Assembly (NCBI RefSeq): GCF_003797945.1
Contig: NZ_RKKU01000024.1
Location: forward strand, 1-64,000
DNA length: 64,000 nt
Direction of reading: 5' to 3'
Source of the DNA: Pseudomonas neustonica
GTDB lineage: Bacteria; Pseudomonadota; Gammaproteobacteria; Pseudomonadales; Pseudomonadaceae
A program made the translations under genes and the position numbers. The stretch's first letter is position 1. Every line of letters begins with the position of its first letter. The notes beneath the pieces are model-generated. The model was not told the origin of the DNA. It ran no database searches and saw only the letters and a program-made list of their open reading frames with translations. Below are positions 17,153-24,868 of the stretch, one piece after another.

Positions 17153-17593
17153 TCATGCCGACCGCTTCAACCATGGCAACTCAGCCAGCAGCAGCGGCTC
17201 CAGCAGTACATGCAGCTGATGCAGCTTGCTGCGGTAGGTCTCAGACGATCGCCACTCCATGCGGCGCATCTGGTGCTCTACCAATGGCATCGGGTCTGGC
17301 AGGTAGCGCACACGGGCCAACTTCGACAGCTCAATACCCACCTTGCCCTTTCCGCCCACCATCTCAGGTTGGCGCAGCTGCACCAGGGCAGCCTCAACCG
17401 CAGCGCCCACCGCACCCAACTCACCAGAAGCGAGGCCCACAGCCCCGCCACCAGCGCCGTTACCCGTACTGCGGATCATCACACCCTGGTTATCAATCGC
17501 AGCGCCCAGCGTGCACGGCAGCGCCGCCACAGTGCCGCGCGTCCTGTACTCATGGCCCCACGCAATCAGCGCTCGCTCTACTACTTCAATCAT
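17153..17593 (-). CDS. Probable late-gene antiterminator (Q-like, by position)
   Basis: A 146-residue protein starting MIEVVERALIAWGHEYR; longer in-frame readings run into the repeat region and lack a ribosome-binding site. The sequence is a glycine-rich middle (STGNGAGGGAVGLASGELGAVGAAVEAAL) followed by a basic, helical C-terminal half ending LHQLHVLLEPLLLAELPWLKRSA. I do not recognise the family firmly. Position argues for a Q-type regulator: last gene of the early run, then about 210 bp of leader, a terminator, and the first late gene. Confidence 0.5.
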   Translation of the reverse strand: MIEVVERALIAWGHEYRTRGTVAALPCTLGAAIDNQGVMIRSTGNGAGGGAVGLASGELGAVGAAVEAALVQLRQPEMVGGKGKVGIELSKLARVRYLPDPMPLVEHQMRRMEWRSSETYRSKLHQLHVLLEPLLLAELPWLKRSA

Positions 17594-17614
17594 CGCATTC
17601 CCCTTAAATTCAGA

Positions 17615-17901
17615 CCCCGGACAGATATAGGCCAACCCCGGACAGCACCCTAGACACTTAAATTCTTTATAAAACATCTACTTGGAATTAACTGTCTAGG
17701 GTGTCTAGGGTTGATAGGGTTATTTGCTCACGCATGAGAAAAAAAACTTGAATATCAGCCTTAGATAAATGCGCGCACCCGCGCACGCGTGTAAACCCTA
17801 GACACCCCGGACAGTACCCCGCAAAGCCACAAGGCACGCGGCTTTCGGCTGTCTAGGGTTGGGCAAATAAAGGGTAGACACACCCTAGACACCCCAGACA
17901 G
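17615..17901. repeat. Iteron-like cluster of 19-bp repeats, candidate replication origin
   Basis: The 19-mer CCCTAGACACCCYRGACAG occurs at 17796-17814 and 17883-17901 on the plus strand and at 17692-17710 on the minus strand. Half copies occur at 17615-17624, 17636-17657 and 17849-17858. A/T-rich stretches separate the copies. The cluster fills the whole gap between the SF3-type helicase gene (stop at 17903) and the probable antiterminator. Iterons beside a replication initiator suggest an origin; a multi-site operator is the alternative. Confidence 0.65.
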
Positions 17902-17902
17902 A

Positions 17903-19636
17903 TCAGTCATCAGTCCTACTCCCAGCCAACGGTGGCACAAACCCTATGCACTTCTCCCACTTGTCGGGGTGCCAGCCCGCCTTCTGCGCAGCCATGCGCC
18001 ACGCATGCACCTGCGCGCCCACCTGCTTGGCTACCGCCAGATCAAGGTTGGGGTCGGGGGAAGGAGTAAAAAAAATAGATCGTCGCCGGTCGCCGTTGTC
18101 ATCCGTCCAGAATATCTGCGTCTCAGACTTGAACGTATCTGGCTTGGTCGACAAAAACAGGCTGAACTTCGTCTCGCTCAGTGAGTGCTCTTTTAGCTTC
18201 GAGCACCACTCCAAAAACAAATCATGCAGATCCTGCGTGCGACACATATCAAAGGGCACACCCAGCTCACCTGCTTTCCATTGGTGGTAGAACGTATCCC
18301 AGCTGGCCCGGCTCAGTTCAACCAATCGCTGACGTGCAGGCGTCTCTGGCGGGCGCGTGCGTTCATCAAAGTCACCCAGGTCATACTCCAACAGGTAATC
18401 AAAGAAAGCCTCGATACCGCCGTTTTTCAGCTCATAACCAATGCGCTTTTGTGCCTTTGGCGGCAGCGTCTTCTCTGGCCACAGAATCAGCATGCGCCGG
18501 TCATTCTCGCCAATGGGCCAAGGCAGAATCTCATTCGATAGAAACACCGCGTTCATGTAGTTGGCCTCTTCCCAACCGTTCACAAACTTACTCTCGATCC
18601 GCACCGTCTTGCCCGTCACCATGTGTTTAATCTTACCCACCTGGTTGTAACGCTGGTCCCGGCTCACTACCTCTTCAAACAACCCGTACAGCTTGTTCGA
18701 CTGCCATTGCGTCCAGTTGCTCTCCAACTGCGCCTGACCAACAGTCGCACCGTAAGCACCGTAAATCGGACGCATGATGTCGCCAAACAACAGACTCTTG
18801 CCCGAGCCCTCCATGGTCGAATGCATCAATACCGCCGTATCCAGCTTGGCACCCACACGCTGCAGCGGGTAGGCCAACCAACGCGTGAGCCAGTCGATGG
18901 CGTCCTTCTGGCCATTACACAAAAAGCTGATCAACCAGATCATGCCCTCACAGGCCGAGCGGTTCGGTACCGGCGTCAGCGGCAAGCCCTCAAAAGTATT
19001 GATTGTATCCGCCGGACTCTCAATCATCTGCGGATCAAACAGCAGGTTCTCAGCCGGAATAACCCGCCGATCCTTACTGTTCTGCCACAGCGTAAACGCA
19101 TCGCCCAAGGCCAGCTTCACCGCCCCAGCGGGTAAGCGCTGGCGTAACTGACGATCGTAAATATCCTGCGATCCATCCAGGTACACATAGCGCCAATTAA
19201 CATCACCGCCCGACTCGCCAGCCTTCAGCCGCTTGCCCAGCTTGGCGTCATTCTCCACCCGCTTCGCATTATCTGGATCGATCGCCTTTTTCTCTGGCAA
19301 CTCAAACCACTGCTTCGCCAACGCCTTACCCACCAGCGCCTCAAAGCCTGCCTTGCGCACAATGGCCCGGCGGTGCAAATCAAACACCTTGGTCTCACCC
19401 TCAACTAACGCAAAGCGCGCGCGCACCTTTTCCAGATGCCAGCCCTCCCCGCACCCCTCAGACAGTTCAGCCGCCGCCGGCGGCTCAATACCAGATGGGG
19501 CCGGGGGAAGATCATCCGCGCTCGGCGCAACGCAGCGCACCGGCTCATTAGCCGCAGCCAACAGTTGTTCGCGTACAACCTCAAGGCCAAACTCAACATG
19601 CAGATCATTCCAATCCACCTTACGCGCCGCCGTCAT
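17903..19636 (-). CDS. Replicative helicase, SF3/DUF5906-type
   Basis: A 577-residue protein. The C-terminal half carries an SF3/D5-like ATPase: Walker A STMEGSGKSLLF near residue 270, acidic GLFEEVVSRD, then NYMNAVFLSNEILPWP as sensor/C-motif region. The N-terminal part (residues 1-170) lacks clear motifs. It partners with the Toprim primase gene upstream (4-bp overlap), giving a primase-helicase pair for prophage replication. The iteron-like repeats begin right at its stop codon. Confidence 0.85.
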   Translation of the reverse strand: MTAARKVDWNDLHVEFGLEVVREQLLAAANEPVRCVAPSADDLPPAPSGIEPPAAAELSEGCGEGWHLEKVRARFALVEGETKVFDLHRRAIVRKAGFEALVGKALAKQWFELPEKKAIDPDNAKRVENDAKLGKRLKAGESGGDVNWRYVYLDGSQDIYDRQLRQRLPAGAVKLALGDAFTLWQNSKDRRVIPAENLLFDPQMIESPADTINTFEGLPLTPVPNRSACEGMIWLISFLCNGQKDAIDWLTRWLAYPLQRVGAKLDTAVLMHSTMEGSGKSLLFGDIMRPIYGAYGATVGQAQLESNWTQWQSNKLYGLFEEVVSRDQRYNQVGKIKHMVTGKTVRIESKFVNGWEEANYMNAVFLSNEILPWPIGENDRRMLILWPEKTLPPKAQKRIGYELKNGGIEAFFDYLLEYDLGDFDERTRPPETPARQRLVELSRASWDTFYHQWKAGELGVPFDMCRTQDLHDLFLEWCSKLKEHSLSETKFSLFLSTKPDTFKSETQIFWTDDNGDRRRSIFFTPSPDPNLDLAVAKQVGAQVHAWRMAAQKAGWHPDKWEKCIGFVPPLAGSRTDD

Positions 19637-20679
19637 GCCGCCACCTGCTCAGGCACAACCGGGAACACCACCGTAAGGCCCAGCTCCGCCGCAATGGCTT
19701 CCGCCGCCGTGCGGCCCGGATTCTTGCCGTCTGGCTTGGGGTCATCATCACCCGCCAGAATCAAGCGCGCCGCCGGGTGCTTCTGGCGGATCAACCGCGC
19801 AAGCACCGCCATGTTACCCACATCAACCGTCATCACCGTAGGCCACTCGCTGGCCTGGGCAACACTCGCCGCCGTCGCGTAGCCCTCGGCTGCCACAATC
19901 ACCTCGGCACCATCCAGCGTACCGATGCAATGCATGCAGCCCTGCTTACGCGCAAACTTCGGAAACAGCTTGGTACCGCTGGCCGATATCGCCTGAAAGC
20001 TCCACACCACGCCGTCAATATCCCGCAGCGGCACCACAAAAGTGCCCGCGTCCAGCTTCATGAATGAGTGATGGTCAGGTCGCGGGTTAGGCAAGTTGGC
20101 AAAAAAACGGGCGATATCATCACCCGCCCACAAATCACAACGCATCAGCTGCGCATCAATGCTCAGCACCACATTGCGCGTGATAAACCGCACACCGTAA
20201 GGCGGAACCTGTTTACGTTCCAGGTATTCGCTCTTACCGCGCGCCTGCGTAAACTCCGCCAGCAGCCGCCCGGTAATGCGCTGCACCTCAGCCTGCATTG
20301 CCGCCAGCTGCGCTTCATCGGCCTCAACCTCAGCCTGGCGTTGTTTGCGCCGCGCTTCCTGCTCCGCCTTGCGCTCACGCTTCTCTTTGGCGGTGAGCTC
20401 GCGCTTAGTCGGCTTCCAGCCGCCCTCTTTGGCCAAATGCACCACCGTGCCGATGGTCACCTTCGCGCCCTTGAATGACTTCCACGCACTCAGCGCATCA
20501 GCTGGCTTGTAATCCGGGCTGTTCTGGCTCCAGCTGTTCCAATCGTTAAAGCCGTCTTCTCCAAAGTGCGCCTTAACGCCCATCCCTATCTTCACCCAGC
20601 TGTCGCGGTTAGTGTCAGCGTCGATATGGGCCAGCAGGCCGGGCAGATCATCAAGGGTAATATCGGGTAACTTAGACAT
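19633..20679 (-). CDS. Phage primase (PriCT-2 and Toprim domains)
   Basis: A protein of about 348 residues starting MSKLPDITLDDLPGLL; an upstream in-frame ATG would overlap the preceding gene further. Residues 1-85 resemble PriCT-2 (WVKIGMGVKAHFGEDGFNDWNSWS). A basic coiled coil spans 95-150. A Toprim core follows (VIVAAEGYATAASVAQAS with the conserved Glu, and LILAGDDDPKPDG with the Asp motif). It primes DNA synthesis with the adjacent helicase. Start and upstream stop overlap by 8 bp. Confidence 0.85.
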   Translation of the reverse strand: MSKLPDITLDDLPGLLAHIDADTNRDSWVKIGMGVKAHFGEDGFNDWNSWSQNSPDYKPADALSAWKSFKGAKVTIGTVVHLAKEGGWKPTKRELTAKEKRERKAEQEARRKQRQAEVEADEAQLAAMQAEVQRITGRLLAEFTQARGKSEYLERKQVPPYGVRFITRNVVLSIDAQLMRCDLWAGDDIARFFANLPNPRPDHHSFMKLDAGTFVVPLRDIDGVVWSFQAISASGTKLFPKFARKQGCMHCIGTLDGAEVIVAAEGYATAASVAQASEWPTVMTVDVGNMAVLARLIRQKHPAARLILAGDDDPKPDGKNPGRTAAEAIAAELGLTVVFPVVPEQVAA

Positions 20680-21793
20680 TGGCCACCCCCGGATAAGCAT
20701 CATGCAGCACGCCATCCAGCAGGCGCCCCGCCGCTTTGTTGCCTATACGCTGCATCCAGGCATGGTTGTCGCCCTCTGCGCCAAGGTCGCTACCATTCTC
20801 GCCTAGGTCAGTCAGGCGAATACGCAGCACACCTTCAACAGATGGATACCCCATCACGGCAGGGCCACGCGGCGCCCACTCGCCCCATTGCTTGAACAAG
20901 AATGGCACCCCAGCTCCAACGCACTGATCACGCAACACGCCGGCCCACTCTGGATGCATCGGCCTGGCTTTCGGTCCCGACTCACCGCCAGCCACAACCC
21001 AATCAATCCTCCGCATGGGCGTACTGGGCATGCCAAGGCGCGGGTCGGTGCTGATAGCAGGTATCTCGCCCCGCCCAGCGCAGCGGGTACAAGCCCCACC
21101 AGGGAAGCGGCCAAGCATCCCGGTACCACCGCACACAGAGCACCAGAAATTCACAAACGGAAGGTTCACAGGCCCCAACAAAGGCTCAGCACTGATCCAC
21201 CGAACAGCCGCCGGCGCTTCCAGCAACAACGGAATCCGCGCATCAGCCGTAGCCTGATCTTCAACGCTCACGCCGAGCCACACATTCTCATAAGGCCAAT
21301 TGGGCCCGCAGTTATCGTACCCACCTCGGCCACCGCCTGCTGGCTTCCACTCCAACCCCGGAGGCCAGGCTTCCGCTATCCTGAACGGGTAGTCAAGGCC
21401 GTCGCAGGCCCACTCAAAGAACGCCAACATACGCTCAGGCCGCTTGGTCAAAATCTGGTAGGTATGCCGCGTGGTCACGCTCATGATGCTGAAAATCATC
21501 GCAATCACATCAAAGGGCACATCCTCGTGAAACAGGTCGCTCATTGAGTTGACGAAGATCCGCCGCGGCTTCACCCAACGGAGCGGCTGGTCAAAGGCCG
21601 ACTCGACCACCCGCACCTTGCCATTCCACTGCCCACCCTTAGCGATCAGGCCTTCATACGGCATGCCCGGCCCGCTGAAGCGCTTCGCCACGCCCTCGGC
21701 GTAACAGTTGCGGCAACCCTCACTCACACGCGAGCAGCCGCGTATAGGGTTCCAGGTAGCGTCCGTCCATTCGATTCCGGTTTTATCGGCCAC
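20672..21793 (-). CDS. Phage Gp37/Gp68 family protein (DUF5131)
   Basis: A 373-residue protein with the DUF5131 signature: TGIEWTDATWNPIRGCSRVSEGCRNCYAE near the start, containing a three-cysteine cluster, then VNSMSDLFHEDVPFD and TKRPERM. The family is common in phages and resembles radical SAM-type proteins. A second cysteine set (CSVCGGTGMLG, CTRCAGRG) near residue 215 forms a DnaJ-like zinc finger insertion. The biochemical function is unknown. It sits in the early operon between the CII-like regulator and the primase. Confidence 0.85.
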   Translation of the reverse strand: MADKTGIEWTDATWNPIRGCSRVSEGCRNCYAEGVAKRFSGPGMPYEGLIAKGGQWNGKVRVVESAFDQPLRWVKPRRIFVNSMSDLFHEDVPFDVIAMIFSIMSVTTRHTYQILTKRPERMLAFFEWACDGLDYPFRIAEAWPPGLEWKPAGGGRGGYDNCGPNWPYENVWLGVSVEDQATADARIPLLLEAPAAVRWISAEPLLGPVNLPFVNFWCSVCGGTGMLGRFPGGACTRCAGRGEIPAISTDPRLGMPSTPMRRIDWVVAGGESGPKARPMHPEWAGVLRDQCVGAGVPFLFKQWGEWAPRGPAVMGYPSVEGVLRIRLTDLGENGSDLGAEGDNHAWMQRIGNKAAGRLLDGVLHDAYPGVANV

Positions 21794-22007
21794 GGATCAC
21801 CCCCTGCTGCTCCATAATGCTCTGGCAATCCACGCAGGTTTCCACACCCGGCAGCAGCTCACGACGCTTGAGAGGGATTGGCCTATCGCAGGATTCGCAG
21901 AAAAGGTGGTCAATGGGTGATCGAGCGGCCTTGATACGCTGCTCCGTCAGGGCATCATCCAGCATCTGTTGGGCGCGCTCACTCCCCTGCTCGCAAAGAT
22001 CAGCCAT
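21783..22007 (-). CDS. TraR/DksA-type C4 zinc-finger protein
   Basis: A 74-residue protein (start MADLCEQGSERAQQM; the longer reading overlaps the CII-like gene more). A helical N-terminal arm is followed by a C4 zinc finger (CESCDRPIP...CVDCQSIME), the layout of short TraR-like relatives of DksA. Such proteins bind RNA polymerase through the secondary channel and can redirect host transcription. It overlaps both neighbours by a few bases. Confidence 0.85.
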   Translation of the reverse strand: MADLCEQGSERAQQMLDDALTEQRIKAARSPIDHLFCESCDRPIPLKRRELLPGVETCVDCQSIMEQQGVIRGR

Positions 22008-22488
22008 GGTCGCCACCCTCCAGCGCCTGCCGCGCACCCGCGCAGATACCCAAAATCTCGCTGATCACCTTATGCGCGCAGTGCTCCAGCTTCTCGACCT
22101 CGTGCTGCTCCCACTTATTGTCTGCCACGCCTTCATGCAGACTGCCAACAAATGCCCCCTCAGCAGCCAGCATCTTGCCCAGCGCCTCAAGCGCCTGGCG
22201 GGTGGCCGGTACCGGTTGGGGTTTAAACAGTAGCTTGCCGCGTGCACGGGCAAAGGCATCGTCAATGCGGTCATCGTCTACCGCCTCAGCCACCGCCATA
22301 AACTCATGCAGCATCAGATGGTGAGTAGCGTTGGCCACGCTGATTTTCTTCTGAAAGGTGTCGTAAGGCAGCACCACCGTGGCAGCCAAAGCAGTCACCC
22401 CACCGCGATAATCGCGGGCAGCAACATAAACGGCTTGGTGGATATCGACCACCGGACCGGCGTCCGGCAGCAGGTGTTGTCTACTCAT
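22000..22488 (-). CDS. Phage regulatory protein, CII family
   Basis: A 162-residue protein with an N-terminal helix-turn-helix region (AVYVAARDYRGGVTALAATVVLPYDTFQKKISVANATHHLMLHEFMAVAEAVDD) that matches the phage CII-family (YmfL-like) pattern. It lies downstream of the cro-like gene in the replication operon, as cII does in lambda. It probably acts as an activator or repressor in the lysis-lysogeny decision; target sites were not identified. Confidence 0.8.
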   Translation of the reverse strand: MSRQHLLPDAGPVVDIHQAVYVAARDYRGGVTALAATVVLPYDTFQKKISVANATHHLMLHEFMAVAEAVDDDRIDDAFARARGKLLFKPQPVPATRQALEALGKMLAAEGAFVGSLHEGVADNKWEQHEVEKLEHCAHKVISEILGICAGARQALEGGDHG

Positions 22489-22536
22489 TGGCGTTAATTC
22501 CCCTGTAACGCCGTAGCCAAGGCGCGGCTATACCGC

Positions 22537-22814
22537 TTATGCTTGGTCTACAGCATCCCACCCCTTTTGCACTGGCTGTGTCGGGGGTGGGTCGTTGAGG
22601 CGCCGGGGTGTTACCCGGTACCGGACTGCAGGGTCAGGGTCTTGCTGTGGTAGGTGGGCCCCTGATTCCTGCCTCTCTTTTGCCAGTCGCACTGCGGCTG
22701 GCTTATTGTTCTGGCCTATTGGCCCTGTGCCGGTAACGGTCTGCTGGTGAGGCTCCCGCTACCGGCTCCCGCCGCTGAATGACGTGGCTGTGTCTCCGGC
22801 GGGTTGTTGTTCAT
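22537..22814 (-). pseudogene. Possible small phage gene in two frames (cro-cII interval)
   Basis: An ATG overlaps the cro-like stop (ATGA at 22814-22811) and opens a 32-residue frame starting MNNNPPETQPRHSAAG that stops near 22716. A second frame runs to the TAA at 22537 with protein-like content (NNKPAAVRLAKERQESG, then VRYRVTPRRLNDP) but has only a weak GTG start. The junction holds a near repeat (CGGGAGCCGGTAGCGGGAGC). One frameshifted small gene would explain both. Otherwise the 322-bp interval shows no clear feature. Confidence 0.3.
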
Positions 22815-23047
22815 GCGGCTTGATTCTGCGCCTCGTTGCCACGCAGGTAAGCCCAATTGATATCAGACCGAATATCTTCGCAGGTAACCGCGCCGCAACT
22901 GGCGATATCGATCCGTATGGCAAGATCTGCACTAGCCCGCCGCCCATAGGCAACCTGCTTGAGCTGGCCGGGGGTTGAGTCGCAAGCCTTTGCGAATGTC
23001 TTGAGCTCTGAATCACTCATAGGGCGGATGAATTTAACAAGTTCCAT
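22811..23047 (-). CDS. Cro-like regulator (YdaS family)
   Basis: A 78-residue helix-turn-helix protein: SELKTFAKACDSTPGQLKQVAYGRRASADLAIRIDIAS. This is the YdaS/Cro pattern. It diverges from the CI-like repressor gene and starts the minus-strand early operon. Its promoter (TTGACT, minus strand, 23114-23109) is overlapped by the operator arms. It presumably represses the repressor promoter or activates lytic growth. Confidence 0.85.
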   Translation of the reverse strand: MELVKFIRPMSDSELKTFAKACDSTPGQLKQVAYGRRASADLAIRIDIASCGAVTCEDIRSDINWAYLRGNEAQNQAA

Positions 23048-23090
23048 AATTGAGCTTCACCGTAATTGCTCTAAACGATGCGCCAATACT

Positions 23091-23126
23091 TACTTATAGG
23101 TAATGCCAAGTCAATACCTTTGGGAT
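23091..23126. promoter_or_regulatory. Repressor operator at the cI/cro control region
   Basis: TACTTATAGGTA (23091-23102) and TACCTTTGGGAT (23115-23126) form an imperfect inverted pair with a 12-bp spacer. The minus-strand -35 TTGACT (23114-23109) lies between them and a TAAGTA -10 candidate overlaps the first arm. The first arm is nearly identical to the one at 24502-24513 (shared ATACTTACTTAWAGGTA), pointing to one repressor acting at both. Confidence 0.65.
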
Positions 23127-23162
23127 GTTTACTTTTGTGTAACGAACGGCGACCATTTCTGA

Positions 23163-23828
23163 ATGACGACAATTGACACCCGCCGGGCCAACCTGGCGCT
23201 CATTTTAGAGAAAAAGCACAAAGGCAATAGAACCGCTCTGGGCCGCGAAGTCGGACGCCAGGGCGGCTACGTGGGCAGCATGCTACCCAACGCAAACAAC
23301 CAGAGAGCATTCGGCGAAGCCATAGCGCGAGATTTTGAGAAAAAGCTGCGGCTACCCTCCGGATGGTTCGACACGCCTCACGATGAGGTCATGCCTGGTA
23401 GTGATTTTGAGCTTGGGCCGGAGATCACCAAGCCTTTTCAACGCACAAAAATTGTAGGGACTGCACAATTGGGCCCAGACGGATATTGGGACGCATTGGC
23501 CGAGGCTGATGGCTGGCTGGATGTACCGACAAACGACCCGGACGCTTACTCGCTCCGCGTCAAAGGTGAATCAATGGCGCCTGCTATACGTAGCGGATGG
23601 GTGGTGTGGTGCGAACCTAACCACGCATTGATTCCAGGTGAATATGTAATGGTGCGCCGGCGCTCCAATCAGGAATGCATGGTTAAAGAGCTGCTCTATG
23701 AGAACACCGAGGAAGTTAGCCTCATGGCCGTAAATGACGGGTACGGGCGGATAACTATCCCTCGCGATGATATTGAGCAAATTCATTACGTGGGCGGGAT
23801 CGTGCCACCTAGTAAGATCAGGTATTAG
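23163..23828 (+). CDS. CI-like repressor with S24 (LexA-type) peptidase domain
   Basis: A 221-residue protein. Residues 1-80 are a basic DNA-binding domain (ANLALILEKKHKGNRTALGREVGRQGGYVG). Residues 95-215 are an S24 peptidase-like domain with the catalytic serine in VKGESMAPAI and the lysine in CMVKELL. It maintains lysogeny and would respond to RecA. The linker region (KIVGTAQLGPDGYW) has no Ala-Gly or Cys-Gly pair, the usual self-cleavage site, so induction may be atypical. It diverges from the cro-like gene over shared operators. Confidence 0.88.
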   Translation: MTTIDTRRANLALILEKKHKGNRTALGREVGRQGGYVGSMLPNANNQRAFGEAIARDFEKKLRLPSGWFDTPHDEVMPGSDFELGPEITKPFQRTKIVGTAQLGPDGYWDALAEADGWLDVPTNDPDAYSLRVKGESMAPAIRSGWVVWCEPNHALIPGEYVMVRRRSNQECMVKELLYENTEEVSLMAVNDGYGRITIPRDDIEQIHYVGGIVPPSKIRY

Positions 23829-23831
23829 CCA

Positions 23832-24137
23832 ATGAGCTCCAAAGAACTAGAAGACTTAAAAGCTGAAGATATAATCGCGTTGTCAGTAGATGATGTCGTT
23901 AGAGCCGTAAGTCAGTTAGGGCAAGACAGCCCGTGTTTAATATGTAAAAACCCAGACCACTCATTGGCTACAGATGGCGGCAAAGCTTGCCTAGCGAACA
24001 GCACCTTAGTCAGCCATACAGATCAGTCTCTTTGGTTTTACGTTCTGATCTGCAAGAGCTGCGCAAACACCCGATTCTTAGAAGCAACAGTAGTTGCACA
24101 CCGAGCATTGGAAGGAAAGAACAATGCGGAAAGATAA
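23832..24137 (+). CDS. Small cysteine-pair protein after cI
   Basis: A 101-residue protein of unknown function, 3 nt after the repressor stop, so co-expressed in the lysogen. Two CxxC pairs (CLICKNPDH and CKSCANT, with a third Cys at CLAN) could bind zinc. An acidic N-terminal helix precedes them. Expression with the repressor suggests a lysogeny-related role such as immunity or exclusion; this is inference. Confidence 0.65.
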   Translation: MSSKELEDLKAEDIIALSVDDVVRAVSQLGQDSPCLICKNPDHSLATDGGKACLANSTLVSHTDQSLWFYVLICKSCANTRFLEATVVAHRALEGKNNAER

Positions 24138-24447
24138 TGTCGTGCTTTTTTCTAACAAAGCCATAAATGACAGCTCTAATGGAAAAGACCATACTGGTAG
24201 CGGAAACCCGCCAGGAGGTGGTGAAATGGAAAGACGTATGCAAGCGCTTGAGGCAGCGATTCCAGACATTCGGGATAAGCTGACTCGCTCAGAAACGAAG
24301 CTAGACTCCATTGAAAAGCATGGGGCCACCAAAGCTGATCTTGCCTCGACAGAGAGCACTTTGATCAAATGGTACGTTGGCACCGCTTTTGCCTTGGTAG
24401 GCTTAACCTCCGCCATGGCATTTGGCGTCGCGCGCTTACTCCAGTAA
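24124..24447 (+). CDS. Coiled-coil protein with C-terminal membrane anchor
   Basis: A 107-residue protein. The ATG at 24124 has a good ribosome-binding site (GGAAGGAAAG) and overlaps the previous gene by 14 bp. A glycine-rich N-terminus is followed by a coiled coil (MQALEAAIPDIRDKLTRSETKLDSIEKH) and one hydrophobic helix near the end (VGTAFALVGLTSAMAFGVARLL). The layout resembles XhlA-like small phage membrane proteins. As the last gene of the repressor operon it would be made in the lysogen, which fits a membrane-located superinfection-exclusion role (unproven). Confidence 0.65.
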   Translation: MRKDNVVLFSNKAINDSSNGKDHTGSGNPPGGGEMERRMQALEAAIPDIRDKLTRSETKLDSIEKHGATKADLASTESTLIKWYVGTAFALVGLTSAMAFGVARLLQ

Positions 24448-24462
24448 CACACTCTGAACAAC

Positions 24463-24489
24463 AGCCCTGCACGAGCAGGGCTTTTTTAT
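24463..24489 (+). terminator. Terminator of the repressor operon
   Basis: AGCCCTGC (24463-24470) pairs with GCAGGGCT (24475-24482) around an ACGA loop and is followed by TTTTTATT. It ends the plus-strand repressor operon just before the second early promoter. Confidence 0.85.
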
Positions 24490-24501
24490 TATTAAAATAC
24501 T

Positions 24502-24542
24502 TACTTAAAGGTATTGATTTAATCATTACCTTTAAGTAGATT
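24502..24542 (+). promoter_or_regulatory. Operator and promoter of the second early operon
   Basis: TACTTAAAGGTA (24502-24513) and TACCTTTAAGTA (24527-24538) are a perfect 12-bp inverted repeat with a 13-bp spacer. A -35 candidate TTGATT (24514-24519) and a -10 candidate TAGATT (24537-24542) are 17 bp apart and interleaved with the arms, so binding would occlude the promoter. It lies 36 bp upstream of the first gene of the plus-strand operon. Confidence 0.7.
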
Positions 24543-24577
24543 TGTGTTGAACCCACCTACCACACAGGGTCAACACA

Positions 24578-24868
24578 ATGCGGACACAGCCAAGATCTAC
24601 CTGCCCGGTCTATTTGCACCCTGCGGTGCTTAAAAATCCGGACGCAATCAATAAAATCGTCGCCGATACCGGGCTCGCGATTGTCGTCGGCGGCAACCGT
24701 GCCGCCCTCTCCCTTATCAAACAGCCAGTGCGCACCCCCAACAGCAAGCTGCCAGAGCCTAATGGTTTCTGCCAAGCACTGTGGGCGGTGGCCGCTCGTG
24801 CAATTAGCACACCCTCTAGCAACTCCGCGGATGACAGCGGCCCATGGGACGGAGGACATGCTGCATGA
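24578..24868 (+). CDS. Hypothetical early phage protein
   Basis: A 96-residue protein of unknown family, first gene of the repressor-controlled plus-strand operon. It contains a YLHPAVLKNPDAINKIVADTGLAIVVGG segment that reads as alpha-beta, followed by a polar C-terminus. It overlaps the next gene by ATGA. Confidence 0.6.
   Translation: MRTQPRSTCPVYLHPAVLKNPDAINKIVADTGLAIVVGGNRAALSLIKQPVRTPNSKLPEPNGFCQALWAVAARAISTPSSNSADDSGPWDGGHAA

Noticed and set aside
17615-17901. CRISPR array
   Set aside because: The repeats occur on both strands with irregular spacing and overlap, some being half copies, and no cas genes are present.
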